Below, one piece after another: positions 19,142 through 26,999 of a stretch of DNA of 64,000 nucleotides. Position numbers and translations under genes: made by a program. This stretch comes from Qipengyuania vulgaris (GTDB taxonomy: Bacteria; Pseudomonadota; Alphaproteobacteria; Sphingomonadales; Sphingomonadaceae). The DNA is taken from assembly GCA_000756795.1 (NCBI GenBank), contig CCSI01000006.1, forward strand, positions 62,001 through 126,000. The letters run 5' to 3'. The stretch's first letter is position 1; each line of letters begins with the position of its first letter. The notes below the pieces were generated by a model. It searched no databases. It was not told the origin of the DNA and worked only from the letters and a program-made list of their open reading frames with translations.

Positions 19142-19291
19142 TCAGCGCGAGGCTTCGAACCCGATGAGCGGCGCCGAAGCAGCGCGGTGCGCGTCGGATG
19201 CAGCACCGGTATTCGCCAGCGTCGTGGCAAGCGCGACGAATGCCATGCTCAGCACGGCGATGGTTGCGGAGAGGGATAGCTGCTTGCTCAT
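19142..19291 (-). CDS. small single-TM or exported protein
   Basis: The ATG at 19291 is preceded by AAGGGG at a good distance, which is the main support for the gene; the frame is open upstream but without a site. The 49-residue product starts MSKQLSLSATIAVLSMAF, a signal-anchor or signal peptide with a possible cleavage after a small residue, and ends in a short polar tail. No family was recognised. It may be a small membrane peptide. Confidence 0.55.
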   Translation of the reverse strand: MSKQLSLSATIAVLSMAFVALATTLANTGAASDAHRAASAPLIGFEASR

Positions 19292-19438
19292 ATGCGGCCC
19301 CTTAGGCGGTCGTTTCTTAACGTCTCGTTGCAATGCAACATTTCACATTGCAACTGGTTCCCATATCCTTGCGAAGTTTGCCAGCATCCCTAGATTGACC
19401 GCCATGCCCGCTCGACCAACGACATATCCTGCCCGCTG

Positions 19439-19972
19439 ATGCCCAAGGCGCGGCGTTCCAACGATTGGGGCTTTCCCCGCTGGCGTGGCTATGACGAAAG
19501 CCGCGAGGCGGCGACCGTGCGCCTGTGCGACCGCCACGGCTGCGAGGAAAAGGGCGATTGCCCCGCGCCCAAATCGCCCAACAGCCCCGAACGCTGGTAT
19601 TTCTGTCAGAAGCACGCTGCCGAGTACAATTCCAAGTGGGACTATTTCGAAGGCCTCGACAAGGCCGAGAAGGAAGCGCGCGCCAAGTCGGAGAAGGCCG
19701 AGAACGCCGGCTATGCCGAGGCACAGCACTACGGCTGGGGCGGCTCGGGAGACGGTTCGCGCAGCGCCGACGAAATGCGCGCGCTGGAAGTGCTCGAGCT
19801 CGACAGTGATGCCGATTTCGCGGCGGTGAAGAAGGCTTGGCGGGTCAAGGCCAAGGCTGTCCACCCCGATGTCAAACCGGGTGACAAGGAAGCGGCTGAC
19901 GCTTTCCAGAAATACCAGCTCGCCTATGAAGTCCTGAAGTCTGCCGAAGAACGCCGCGAGTGGAAGGGCTGA
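19439..19972 (+). CDS. C-terminal J-domain protein
   Basis: The 177-residue protein ends in a J domain (about residues 115-175: RALEVLELDSDADFAAVKKA, then AVHPDVKPG with the HPD motif that stimulates DnaK). The N-terminal half has four cysteines in C-x4-C, C and C positions (LCDRHGCEE ... GDCPAP ... YFCQKH), which could bind zinc, and a charged helix follows. It would act as a dedicated DnaK co-chaperone. This architecture is common in alphaproteobacteria; the client is unknown. Confidence 0.88.
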   Translation: MPKARRSNDWGFPRWRGYDESREAATVRLCDRHGCEEKGDCPAPKSPNSPERWYFCQKHAAEYNSKWDYFEGLDKAEKEARAKSEKAENAGYAEAQHYGWGGSGDGSRSADEMRALEVLELDSDADFAAVKKAWRVKAKAVHPDVKPGDKEAADAFQKYQLAYEVLKSAEERREWKG

Positions 19973-20070
19973 GCGGGGTCTGCCCTGAACTGTCCCGCAT
20001 GTATGAAAGCGACATTAACCCTTTGTTGGCGCTTTCAGCGTAAATATCGGCCCGCGACTGAGGGCTTAAT

Positions 20071-20346
20071 ATGCAGACACGGACAACAAACCGACAGGGA
20101 AGCGACATCGTGCTTCAATGCCGCACGCCGGTGACGAGCGCGCAGGCCATCCTGTGTGACATCTCGGAAACGGGCTGCCGTATCGAGCTGTTCGACGGTT
20201 ATGTTTGCAAAGGCTCGACAATTTTCTTCGAGATCGACCATCGCAACGAGCTGGCAGGTCAGATTGTCTGGGTGCGCGGCAATGAAGCCGGCGTGAAGTT
20301 CATGCACAAGCTGAGCGGCGTGGTCCGGGCAGCGCTCGAACTCTGA
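20071..20346 (+). CDS. single PilZ-domain protein
   Basis: This 91-residue protein consists of a PilZ fold with a degenerate N-terminal arginine motif (TRTTNRQGSD) and the D-x-S-x-x-G motif (CDISETGCRIE). The second half has GQIVWVRGNEAGVKF, usual for the family. It may bind c-di-GMP, but the spaced R-x-x-x-R is imperfect. It ends directly against the convergent SDR gene. Confidence 0.82.
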   Translation: MQTRTTNRQGSDIVLQCRTPVTSAQAILCDISETGCRIELFDGYVCKGSTIFFEIDHRNELAGQIVWVRGNEAGVKFMHKLSGVVRAALEL

Positions 20347-21129
20347 TTACTTCGAAATTTGGGGGTCAGGATTGTCGTTCCACCACGGAACGTCGGTGAA
20401 GGGCCGCACGTCCAGCTCGTGCGTCCAGCAATTGCGCGGCTGGTGGGCGAGGTGCCAATAGGTTTCCGCCAATGCCGCAGGATCGATCACGCCATCCTCG
20501 CCCTTGGCCGCCTTATAGGCCTCGAACCTGTCGCCCAGCAGCTTGCCCAGCGTATCGGGCGCATCGACCGAGCCATCGACTACGATATGCGAGACATGCA
20601 CGCCCTGCGGCGCGAATTCGGCATTCAGGGTCTGGCACAGCATCCGCCTGCCGCCCATTGCTGCCGCATGACTGTGCTGCCCTGAATTGCCGCGCACCGC
20701 TGCAGTGGCCGAGGTGACGAGGATGGTTCCGTTGCCTCGCTCCACCATGTGCGGCGTGACGGCATGGGCGAGGCGGAACAGGCCGTAACACCCCAGCCGC
20801 CAGCCCAGCTCGAATGTCCGGTGCGGTGTATCGGCAAGGCGGCGGTTCCCGATTTGCGCGCCGAGATTGTAGAGAACGGTGTCGATGGGGCCGATGTCGC
20901 GCTCGGTGCGCTCGACCAGTTCCTCGATTGTGCCATCGGCGGCCGCGTCGAGCAGCGTGCCCGAAGCCTTGCCGCCCGCATCCTCGATTTGTCCGACCAG
21001 TCGCTGCAGCCCCTCTTCGTCCGACCGCCGCACGAGCACAGCGTGATAGCCGCCGCCAGCAAATCGCGCCGCCGCATGACCGCCGATGCCGGCACCGCCA
21101 CCGATTACGAGAAACACCTTGTCTGCCAT
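20347..21129 (-). CDS. SDR-like protein lacking the catalytic Tyr/Lys
   Basis: A 260-residue protein with an SDR nucleotide fold: GGGAGIG near residue 9 and YNLGAQ in place of NNAG. At the active site the expected Tyr-x-x-x-Lys is not visible; the region after SATAAVRG reads GQHSHAAAMGGRRML, with His and Gly/Arg at those places. It is therefore either a non-catalytic SDR or one using different residues. GGAGG lies six bases before the ATG, and the gene starts ten bases after the ATP-grasp stop, so it is the last gene of that operon. Confidence 0.85.
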   Translation of the reverse strand: MADKVFLVIGGGAGIGGHAAARFAGGGYHAVLVRRSDEEGLQRLVGQIEDAGGKASGTLLDAAADGTIEELVERTERDIGPIDTVLYNLGAQIGNRRLADTPHRTFELGWRLGCYGLFRLAHAVTPHMVERGNGTILVTSATAAVRGNSGQHSHAAAMGGRRMLCQTLNAEFAPQGVHVSHIVVDGSVDAPDTLGKLLGDRFEAYKAAKGEDGVIDPAALAETYWHLAHQPRNCWTHELDVRPFTDVPWWNDNPDPQISK

Positions 21130-21139
21130 GCACGCCTCC

Positions 21140-22024
21140 TCAGATGCGGGCGAGGATAGCCTGTGCCAGCCGTTCGCCCAAGCCGGGCCCCTGTTCGGGA
21201 TAGAGATAGGGCTCGATGGCTTCCGCCTCCATCACCGCCAGTTCTCCCGTGGGCAGCCGCGCCATGTCCACGCGGCAGTAGAGCAGGTCCGTAAAGGGGA
21301 GGGCAGCGACCACCTCCTCAGCGCGCGCAAGGTCTGCGGCCTCCGGCGCGTAGTCCTCTTCGCGCCCGCCGTAGAGCGACTGGATGCGATACTCGCCCTC
21401 GGCCGCGCGTTTCAGCACGCCGTGGCTGAAGGTGCTACCGATGAAAACGAAGGTGTATTCGCCTTCCTCGACCACACTGGGGAGGAAGGGCTGGATCATG
21501 CAGGGGCGGCCCATGCGCCAGCTCACCGCCGGGAGGGTTTCACGCGTGAAGCTGTACTGACCGAGCCCGCCCGCGCCGACCTGCCGTTTCACGACCACCC
21601 GGTCGGTCCCGAACATTTCGATTGCAGCAAGAATGTCGCTGCGCTCCGCGTCCTCGAGCCATACGGTGGGCACAATATGCGCGCCGCGCTCTTCAAGTTC
21701 GCGCAGATAGGTCTTCTCGGTGTTCCAGCGCACCACCTTGGGCGGATTGCAGACAGTGATACCCATTCCCGCCAACGCTTCGAGCTTTACCAAAAACTCG
21801 GTCGGGTGGTCCTGATAGTCCCACGAGGTCCCCAGCAGGACCATTTCCAGCCCCTCGAACTCGCCGAGCGGTGCGTGCCAGTTGATCTCGACCAGCTCCA
21901 GCCCCGCATCAGCGAAGGCAGGGCGCAGGGCGTCGACTTCCAGGTCATGCTCGAATGCATCACCCCGCCGGGGGGCCTCCCCCGGCAAGGTGTCTGCACA
22001 AGCAAGAAAGCCTATTCTTTTCAG
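21140..22024 (-). CDS. ATP-grasp ligase, probable CTG start
   Basis: The 294-residue protein is an ATP-grasp enzyme: N-terminal Rossmann-like part (KRIGFLACADTLPGEAPRRG), a substrate/ATP region with NPPKVVRWNTEKTYLRELE, the nucleotide-binding VVVKRQVGAGGLGQ, and acidic metal ligands near the end (CRVDMARLPTGELAVMEAEA). It resembles the RimK/DcsG branch that joins a carboxylate to an amine. No ATG/GTG/TTG exists at a fitting place: CTG at 22024 gives the expected M-K-R-I-G start, overlaps the stop of the upstream PLP-enzyme gene as CTGA, and has GGAGG four bases before it. A TTG twelve codons in is the fallback. Confidence 0.85.
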   Translation of the reverse strand: MKRIGFLACADTLPGEAPRRGDAFEHDLEVDALRPAFADAGLELVEINWHAPLGEFEGLEMVLLGTSWDYQDHPTEFLVKLEALAGMGITVCNPPKVVRWNTEKTYLRELEERGAHIVPTVWLEDAERSDILAAIEMFGTDRVVVKRQVGAGGLGQYSFTRETLPAVSWRMGRPCMIQPFLPSVVEEGEYTFVFIGSTFSHGVLKRAAEGEYRIQSLYGGREEDYAPEAADLARAEEVVAALPFTDLLYCRVDMARLPTGELAVMEAEAIEPYLYPEQGPGLGERLAQAILARI

Positions 22025-23334
22025 ACCGCCTCCAGTGCCTGTTCGAAGTCGGCGATGAGATCGTCCGGGTCTTCGATCCCGATGGAGATACGCACGAGAT
22101 TGTCCGAGATGCCGAGCTCTGCGCGGCGGCCTTCGGCAACCGAGAGGTGGGTCATCGAGGCCGGGTGGCTTGCCAGCGTCTCGGTTCCACCGAGGCTGAC
22201 GGCGAGCTTGGCAATCTTGAGCGCGTCGAGGAAGCGGAAGCATTCCGCCTCGCCGCCCTTCAGCAGCAGCGAGAAGGTCGAACCGGCACCGAGGCAGTGG
22301 CGGTTGTAGATATCCTGCTGGCGCTCGTCCTTGATCATGCCGAGATAGCCGAGGCCTTCGACCTTGGGATGCTTCGAGAGGAAGTCGCAAACCTTCTCGG
22401 CGTTCTCGCCCGCGCGCTGCATGCGCAGTTCGACGGTCTCGAGGCTGCGGCAGAGCATCCATGCGGTGTTCGGGTCGCAGATTCCGCCCATCGTGTTGCG
22501 CAGCATGCGGATGGCATCGATGAAGCGCTTCTTGCCCGAGACGCTGCCCGCGACGAGGTCCGAATGGCCGCCGACATATTTGGTCAGCGAGTAGACCACG
22601 AGGTCCGCGCCGTGGTCGAGCGGGCGCTGCCACAGCGGGCCGAGGAAGGTGTTGTCGATGGCGATCGAGCACTTGTCGGGGTCGAAATGCGCGTCGCGCG
22701 CTTCCTTGACTGCTTCGATGTCGACCAGCGCGTTGGTCGGGTTGCCCGGGCTTTCGAGGTAGATCATGGGCACTTCGCCGCCCTTTTCCTCGGCCAGCGC
22801 CTTGGCGCGGGTCATCACCTCGTCGAGCTGCTCGCGTGTCGCGCCTGCGGGGAAGTCGATGAAGCTGACGCCGTATTTCGCCATGGTCTTGGCGATGAAG
22901 CCTTCGGACGCGGCGTAAAGCGGGCCCGAATGGACGATGACGTCGCCCGCCTTGCAGGCCGCCAGCAGCAGCACGGCAATCGCGGTCATGCCGCTGGAGA
23001 AGGAGAGCGCCTCTTCCGCGCCGTCCCACACTGCGAGGCGGTCTTCGAGGATTTCCTGGTTGGGCGCGTTGAAGCGCGAATAGACGAGCCCGTCCGCGCC
23101 GCCCGGACGCTTGCCGGTAATGCCTTCGAAGTGGCGCTTGCCGTCGGCAGCGCTGGGGAAGGCAAAAGTCGAGGTGAGGAAGATCGGGGCCTTGAGGCTG
23201 CCTTCCGAAAGCGTCGGGTCGAAGCCGTGGCCCATCATCAGAGTGGAAGGCTTCATCGGACGGCCGTTCACTTCGGGTATCTTGCGCTTGGGCGCCATGC
23301 GGGGGCTTACTGGATCGATGTCATTGTCGCTCAT
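22021..23334 (-). CDS. Cys/Met metabolism PLP enzyme (cystathionine gamma-synthase/lyase family)
   Basis: The protein has 437 residues from ATG at 23334. The PLP lysine is in YSLTKYVGGHSD, the cofactor phosphate site in SFSSGMTAI, and the PLP-ring aspartate in AIDNTF. Family members catalyse gamma-replacement or gamma-elimination on homoserine esters, cystathionine or methionine; the exact reaction cannot be fixed here. An SD AGGAAGG lies 11 bases before the start and falls inside a leader hairpin. The gene shares four bases with the downstream ATP-grasp gene. A start further upstream (23403) would run through the structured leader and is unlikely. Confidence 0.9.
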   Translation of the reverse strand: MSDNDIDPVSPRMAPKRKIPEVNGRPMKPSTLMMGHGFDPTLSEGSLKAPIFLTSTFAFPSAADGKRHFEGITGKRPGGADGLVYSRFNAPNQEILEDRLAVWDGAEEALSFSSGMTAIAVLLLAACKAGDVIVHSGPLYAASEGFIAKTMAKYGVSFIDFPAGATREQLDEVMTRAKALAEEKGGEVPMIYLESPGNPTNALVDIEAVKEARDAHFDPDKCSIAIDNTFLGPLWQRPLDHGADLVVYSLTKYVGGHSDLVAGSVSGKKRFIDAIRMLRNTMGGICDPNTAWMLCRSLETVELRMQRAGENAEKVCDFLSKHPKVEGLGYLGMIKDERQQDIYNRHCLGAGSTFSLLLKGGEAECFRFLDALKIAKLAVSLGGTETLASHPASMTHLSVAEGRRAELGISDNLVRISIGIEDPDDLIADFEQALEAV

Positions 23335-23345
23335 GGGTAGAGCTT

Positions 23346-23440
23346 CCTTCCTGCAAAGTCGCTCCCAGGAAGGCGGGAGCCGGTGTCGCTTGTCCGCTGG
23401 CACCCGTTCCTAACCTCCGCAGGAACGCCTCTCCACCGGC
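23346..23440 (-). promoter_or_regulatory. structured 5' leader with alternative hairpins (candidate riboswitch)
   Basis: On the minus strand a closing stem GCCGGTG/CACCGGC (23434-23440 with 23379-23385) encloses a hairpin GTTCCT/AGGAAC (23406-23411 with 23421-23426). Just downstream two stems compete for the same bases: GCTCCC/GGGAGC (23375-23380 with 23361-23366) and CCTTCCTG/CAGGAAGG (23366-23373 with 23346-23353). The second covers the SD of the PLP-enzyme gene. This is the layout of a translational riboswitch. I could not match it to SAM-I, SAM-II, SAH, cobalamin or glycine consensus features. Confidence 0.5.
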
Positions 23441-23493
23441 TGCTTTTGCGCGAGTGCCATTATGGCCCGGCGGGCGAGGAATCAAGCTGCCGC

Positions 23494-24954
23494 TCAGGTG
23501 AGCGAGGCCATTCCCCACACCACGAAGACGATCATGAAGATGCCGACGATATCGAGCAGCAGGCCGGCCTTGACCATGCGCTCGATACGGACACGGCCCG
23601 TGGCCCAGGCAATGGCGTTGGGGCCGGTCCCGGCGGGGAGCATGAAGCCCCAGCTTGCCGCCAGCGCGGCGGGCATGGCGAGGAGGACAGGGTCGACCCC
23701 GAGCGCGACGACCAGTGCCGCGACCACCGGGATGATGCCGCTGGCCGTCGCGACATTGCTGGCGAATTCGGTGATGAGAACCACCATGGCTACCACTGCG
23801 ATGGCGACGAGGACGAGCGGCCAGTTCTCGAGCGGCAACAGCGCTTGGCCCAGCCAGTCGGCAAGCCCGCTGGTGCCCATTCCGGCGGCCAGCGCGAGGC
23901 CTCCGCCAAACATCATGATGACTCCCCACGGCGCACGGTCGGCCTCTTTCCAGAGCAGCAGCGGGCGCCCCGTGCCGTCGGGCAGCAGGAAGAGGGCGAG
24001 GCTGGCGATGATGGCAATCGTGCCGTCGGTCCACGAGCCCTCGGGCAGGTAGGGCGCGACCAGCAGACGGGTCATCCAAGCGATAAAGGTGACGCCGACC
24101 ACCGCCAGAAGGCGGCGCTCTGGCGTGCCCATGGGTGTTTCGTCGACAATCGCCGCGCGCGCTGCGCCGACATCGAAGGGATGCGCAGCGATCTTCTGGA
24201 CGCGGGCAATCAGGATGGCGGCGAGCGGCACGCCGAGCACGACGATGGGCAGGCCGTACAGCATCCACTCGGCAAAGCTGATTTGCGTGCCGGTCATCGT
24301 GTCGACCAGACCGACCGCAATGGCATTTGTAGGCGAGCCGACCAGCGTGCCGAGTCCGCCGATGCTCGCGGCAAAGGCGATGCCCATTGGCAGCGCTCCG
24401 GCAAGGCCTTCTTTGTGGCCTACCGCTGCGCTGCTTGAGGCTGGTTGGGTCTCACCACCCGCAAGCACGGCCAAGGCCATCGGCATCATGATCAGCGCGG
24501 TCGAAGTGTTGGAAATCAGCATCGACAGGATAGCTGCCGAAACCATGAAGGCGAGTAGCAACCCCGCCTGTCCGCCGCGCCCGCCCACGGCATTGAGGAT
24601 GGCCAGCGCCAGGCGCTTGTGCAGCCCCGTCCGCTCGATGGCCAGCGCAATGAAGGCCCCGCCCAGCAGCAGGAACAGGATGGGCGAATAATAGGCGCCT
24701 GCGGTCTCTTTCGCCGTCATTACCCCGGCAAAGGGCAGGACTAAAAAGGGCATCAGCGCGGTGGCGGTGAGCGGCAGCGCCTCGGTCATCCACCATGCCG
24801 CCATAAGCACGACGAGGCCCGCCACGATGAACGCCTCGCGGCTCATGCCGTCGGGCGCGGGCAGGAAAATCGAAAGGGCGAGCGCCAATGCGCCCACGAC
24901 AAGGCCGATAGTCTTGGCGGTCACGAAATCGGTAAACTCCCTCTCCGGAGCCAA
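23494..24954 (-). CDS. SLC13/DASS-family anion permease
   Basis: This 486-residue integral membrane protein has 11-12 hydrophobic segments and the two repeated substrate/sodium-binding motifs of the DASS family: ISNTSTALIMMP in the first half and TEFASNVATAS in the second. The family imports dicarboxylates, sulfate or related anions with sodium. TTG at 24954 was taken as the start; a GTG at 24924, after GGAGAGGGAG, is an alternative. It lies upstream of the Cys/Met enzyme on the same strand, and the leader lies between them, so co-function, for example sulfate or dicarboxylate uptake, is possible but unproven. Confidence 0.88.
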   Translation of the reverse strand: MAPEREFTDFVTAKTIGLVVGALALALSIFLPAPDGMSREAFIVAGLVVLMAAWWMTEALPLTATALMPFLVLPFAGVMTAKETAGAYYSPILFLLLGGAFIALAIERTGLHKRLALAILNAVGGRGGQAGLLLAFMVSAAILSMLISNTSTALIMMPMALAVLAGGETQPASSSAAVGHKEGLAGALPMGIAFAASIGGLGTLVGSPTNAIAVGLVDTMTGTQISFAEWMLYGLPIVVLGVPLAAILIARVQKIAAHPFDVGAARAAIVDETPMGTPERRLLAVVGVTFIAWMTRLLVAPYLPEGSWTDGTIAIIASLALFLLPDGTGRPLLLWKEADRAPWGVIMMFGGGLALAAGMGTSGLADWLGQALLPLENWPLVLVAIAVVAMVVLITEFASNVATASGIIPVVAALVVALGVDPVLLAMPAALAASWGFMLPAGTGPNAIAWATGRVRIERMVKAGLLLDIVGIFMIVFVVWGMASLT

Positions 24955-25052
24955 CTGCTAACAGCGCATGGGCGCCAGGACAATCGCCTCGCTTGCCGCC
25001 TTGGCGTCACCACCTTAGGGTTCGCCGGATGGATACATCGGGGAGGATGAGA

Positions 25053-26981
25053 ATGCTCAGGAAATTCACGCTCGCGGCTGCCGTATCGATGGCTGCGCTG
25101 ACCCTGCCGGCCTGTTCGCAGGGCATCGAGAGCACGCCGGCCGCCGCCGCGCCGGAAACGACCACTTACACTGCGCGGCAGTTCTTCGAATCGACCTCTT
25201 ACGGTGTCGGCTCTTCGAGCGGCTACAACTTCTCCGCCGACGGGAAGCACATCCTCGTCAATTCTGACCAGAGCGGGGTCTTCAACGCATACATGATGCC
25301 GGTCGATGGCGGCGAGGCAGTCCCGCTGACGACCTCCACCAGCAATGCGACCTTCGGCAGCAGCTTCTTCCCGAACGACAACCGCCTGCTGTTCACCGCC
25401 GACGAGGGCGGGAACGAATTGAACCACCTCTACGTCCGCACGCTCGATGGCTCGGTGGTCGATTTGACCCCGGGCGAGGATTTGAAAGCGAGCTTCGCGG
25501 GATGGAACGCCGAAGGAACGGTCTTCTACGTAACCACCAACGAGCGCGACAGTTCGGCCTTCGACCTCTACGCCTATGATGCGCAGAGCTTTGCGCGCAG
25601 CCGCATCTTCACCAATGAAGGCGGCTTCAGCATCGCCGAGGTCTCGCCCGACGGACGCTGGGTCGCGCTGACCAAGGCCAATTCCAGCGCCGACAGCGAC
25701 ATCTATCTCGCCGACCTGCAGGGCGACGCGACCCCCAACCTCATCAGCCCGCACGAGGGCAATGTCAGCCACGGCGTCTACACTTTCACCCGCGACAGCG
25801 AAGCGCTGGTCTACGCGACCGACGAGCATGGCGAATTCAGCGAGGCGTGGCGCTACAATCTCGCCACCGGCAAGAAGCGCGTCGTACTGGAGGAGGATTG
25901 GGACGTCTCCTACGTCAGCTATTCGCCGAGCGGCCGTTATCGCATCAGCGGTGTAAACGAGGACGCGCTGACGGCGGTTACCATCCTCGACACGCTGACC
26001 GACAAGGAAATGCGGCTGAAGGGCCTACCTGCGGGCAATCTGGGCGGCCTGCGCTTCGATCCGGAAGAAAAGCGCATCGCCTTCATGCTATCGTCGGATA
26101 CCTCGCCGACCGATATCTATCTCGCGGACCTCAAGAGCGGGAACACCACGCGGCTGACCAGCGCGCTCAACCCGGCCATAGACGAGGATGATCTGGTCAC
26201 TGCTTCGGTCGCCCGCTTCAAGAGCTATGACGGGGTCGAAATCCCCGGCATCCTCTACAGGCCCAAGGGCGCGAGCGCCGCCAATCCCGCGCCAATGGTC
26301 GTGCTGGTCCACGGCGGCCCCGGCGGCCAGAGCCGGCGCGGCTATAGTGCGATGGTCCAGCACCTCGTGAACAACGGCTATGCCGCCTACGCCATCAACA
26401 ACCGCGGTTCGTCGGGTTACGGCAAGACCTTCTTCCACATGGACGACAAGCGCCACGGCGATGTCGATTTGAAGGACGTGGTCGCTTCGAAGGATTTCCT
26501 GCAGGGCCTCGACTGGGTGGCCGACGACCGCATCGCGGTGATGGGCGGCTCCTACGGCGGCTACATGACCGCCGCCGCGCTCGCCTTCCATCCGGAAGTT
26601 TTCGATGCGGGCATCAACATCTTCGGCGTCACCAACTGGGTGCGCACGCTGGAATCCATCCCGCCATGGTGGGGCAGCTTCCGCGACGCGCTCTATGATG
26701 AGATGGGCGACCCGGCGACCGATGGCGAGCGCCACCGCGCCATCTCGCCGCTGTTCCACGCGGGCAATATCATAAAGCCGATGCTGGTGGTGCAAGGCGC
26801 CAATGACCCTCGCGTGCTGCAGGTGGAAAGCGACGAGCTGGTCGAAGCGGTGCGCGCCAATGGCGTACCGGTCGAATACGTCCTCTTCCCCGATGAAGGG
26901 CACGGCTTCCGCCGCAAGGAAAACCGCATCACCGCTTCGGAGGCCTACCTAGCCTTCCTCGACGAACATATCGGACGGTAG
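25053..26981 (+). CDS. S9 family serine peptidase, lipoprotein-like
   Basis: The product has 642 residues. It starts with a lipoprotein signal (LTLPAC lipobox), followed by a seven-bladed propeller region (about 45-380) with repeated SPDG/SADG turns, and an alpha/beta-hydrolase domain. The catalytic serine lies in GGSYGGYM, aspartate in QGANDPRV, and histidine in DEGHGF, which is a complete triad. ATG at 25053 has GGGAGG six bases upstream; an ATG two codons earlier lies too close to that site. It should cleave short peptides or acyl-peptides in the periplasm or at the outer membrane. Confidence 0.93.
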   Translation: MLRKFTLAAAVSMAALTLPACSQGIESTPAAAAPETTTYTARQFFESTSYGVGSSSGYNFSADGKHILVNSDQSGVFNAYMMPVDGGEAVPLTTSTSNATFGSSFFPNDNRLLFTADEGGNELNHLYVRTLDGSVVDLTPGEDLKASFAGWNAEGTVFYVTTNERDSSAFDLYAYDAQSFARSRIFTNEGGFSIAEVSPDGRWVALTKANSSADSDIYLADLQGDATPNLISPHEGNVSHGVYTFTRDSEALVYATDEHGEFSEAWRYNLATGKKRVVLEEDWDVSYVSYSPSGRYRISGVNEDALTAVTILDTLTDKEMRLKGLPAGNLGGLRFDPEEKRIAFMLSSDTSPTDIYLADLKSGNTTRLTSALNPAIDEDDLVTASVARFKSYDGVEIPGILYRPKGASAANPAPMVVLVHGGPGGQSRRGYSAMVQHLVNNGYAAYAINNRGSSGYGKTFFHMDDKRHGDVDLKDVVASKDFLQGLDWVADDRIAVMGGSYGGYMTAAALAFHPEVFDAGINIFGVTNWVRTLESIPPWWGSFRDALYDEMGDPATDGERHRAISPLFHAGNIIKPMLVVQGANDPRVLQVESDELVEAVRANGVPVEYVLFPDEGHGFRRKENRITASEAYLAFLDEHIGR

Positions 26982-26999
26982 ATTGGAGAATGCGGGGGC

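Noticed and set aside
23346-23440. SAM-II or SAH riboswitch
   Set aside because: The characteristic cores are not present in the leader, so only a candidate structured leader is reported.
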